From Pseudomonadales bacterium (GTDB taxonomy: Bacteria; Pseudomonadota; Gammaproteobacteria; Pseudomonadales; Azotimanducaceae): a DNA stretch of 64,000 bases. Positions 63,823 to 64,000 of this stretch are shown here, piece by piece. Location of the stretch: assembly GCA_011525295.1 (NCBI GenBank), contig WTGV01000059.1:186001-250000 (forward strand), written 5' to 3'. The first letter of the stretch is position 1; each line of letters starts with the position of its first letter. The position numbers and the translations under genes were made by a program. The notes below the pieces were generated by a model. That model ran no database searches. It was not told the origin of the DNA and saw only the letters and a program-made list of their open reading frames with translations.

Positions 63823-64000
63823 ATGCAGAATTTTCTCACTCGCGTTCTAGCCCTCGTGGCTGGCGTAGCGATTGGTATTGGTGTTGTCATCGGAGCATTA
63901 ACTCTACGACAAGACGATGAAGGTACTTCGGCGAATACGCAGGCTACTAGACCAAACTACGAAGAACAAGGAACCGAAACGCATTCTGATGTTTCGGGAG
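63823..64000 (+). CDS. N-terminal part of a membrane-anchored protein (cut by window edge)
   Basis: The frame opens at ATG 63823 and runs to the window end, 59 codons. It has one N-terminal membrane helix (LALVAGVAIGIGVVIGALTL) followed by a Glu/Thr/Gln-rich linker, as in periplasmic proteins tethered to the inner membrane. A TATAAT (63781-63786) upstream could be its -10 box, without a good -35. The family cannot be told from this fragment. Confidence 0.6.
   Translation, partial: MQNFLTRVLALVAGVAIGIGVVIGALTLRQDDEGTSANTQATRPNYEEQGTETHSDVSG

Overview
The window reads as a stretch of a compact gammaproteobacterial chromosome, GC in the mid-40s by eye, most likely a free-living aquatic or marine lineage. 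I base the class on gene order: rppH-ptsP-lgt-thyA-folA, ftsY-ftsE-ftsX divergent from rsmD, rpmB-rpmG-mutM, coaBC-algC-pyrE-rph-yicC-gmk, hemB-hemC-hemD, trxA-rho, and lptM-dapF-DUF484-xerC-HAD are all classic gammaproteobacterial neighbourhoods. I saw no rRNA, tRNA, CRISPR array, insertion sequence or phage genes. Genes are packed tightly: ATGA or GTGA overlaps on the same strand and shared CTAA/CTAG stops between convergent genes are common. TTG and GTG starts are frequent and many starts lack a clear Shine-Dalgarno sequence.

Layout. 1-13 kb: RNA 5'-end processing (rppH), nitrogen-PTS (ptsP), lipoprotein and folate/thymidylate genes (lgt, thyA, folA), lysine/peptidoglycan (dapD), fatty acid synthesis (fabV), haem (hemE), arginine (argE), branched-chain aminotransferase, a lipid A acyltransferase and a DUF192 protein. 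13-19 kb: a large TonB-dependent receptor with its own terminator, and a lipoprotein subtilase. 19-30 kb: ftsXEY, rsmD, an outer membrane barrel, coaD, mutM-rpmG-rpmB, split coaC/coaB, algC, pyrE, rph, yicC, gmk. 30.7-31.7 kb: an AT-rich island with two tandem copies of a two-gene cassette of tiny membrane proteins, where rpoZ often sits in relatives. 31.7-46.3 kb: idi, an S9 peptidase, a eukaryote-like (type 2) ileS, mnmH, a Sel1-repeat lipoprotein, msrA, a CoA-type Nudix hydrolase, a thioesterase, an SDR, a CinA-like/nucleotidyltransferase fusion, a hydrolase and a thiolase. 46.4-52.1 kb: a secreted acidic protein, a two-receiver response regulator and histidine kinase, a ClpP-like protease, a hydrolase and a FAD oxidoreductase. 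52.1-64 kb: a flavoprotein disulfide reductase, hemBCD, rho, trxA, lptM-dapF-DUF484-xerC-HAD, a PII protein, a VOC protein, a GST, and the first codons of a membrane-anchored protein.

Most of this is core metabolism. The most unusual points are: (1) the duplicated small-membrane-protein cassette A1-B1-A2-B2 at 30764-31645; (2) mutM, whose only possible start codon is ATC directly after the rpmG stop; (3) coaBC split into two genes by a TAA immediately followed by ATG; (4) a response regulator whose first receiver domain is open upstream only to a TAA at what would be its fourth codon; (5) a DapF with the second catalytic cysteine replaced by serine; (6) a fusion of a degenerate CinA/PncC-like domain with an HxGH nucleotidyltransferase. 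Points 2-4 could be real biology or sequence errors, and I flag both readings.
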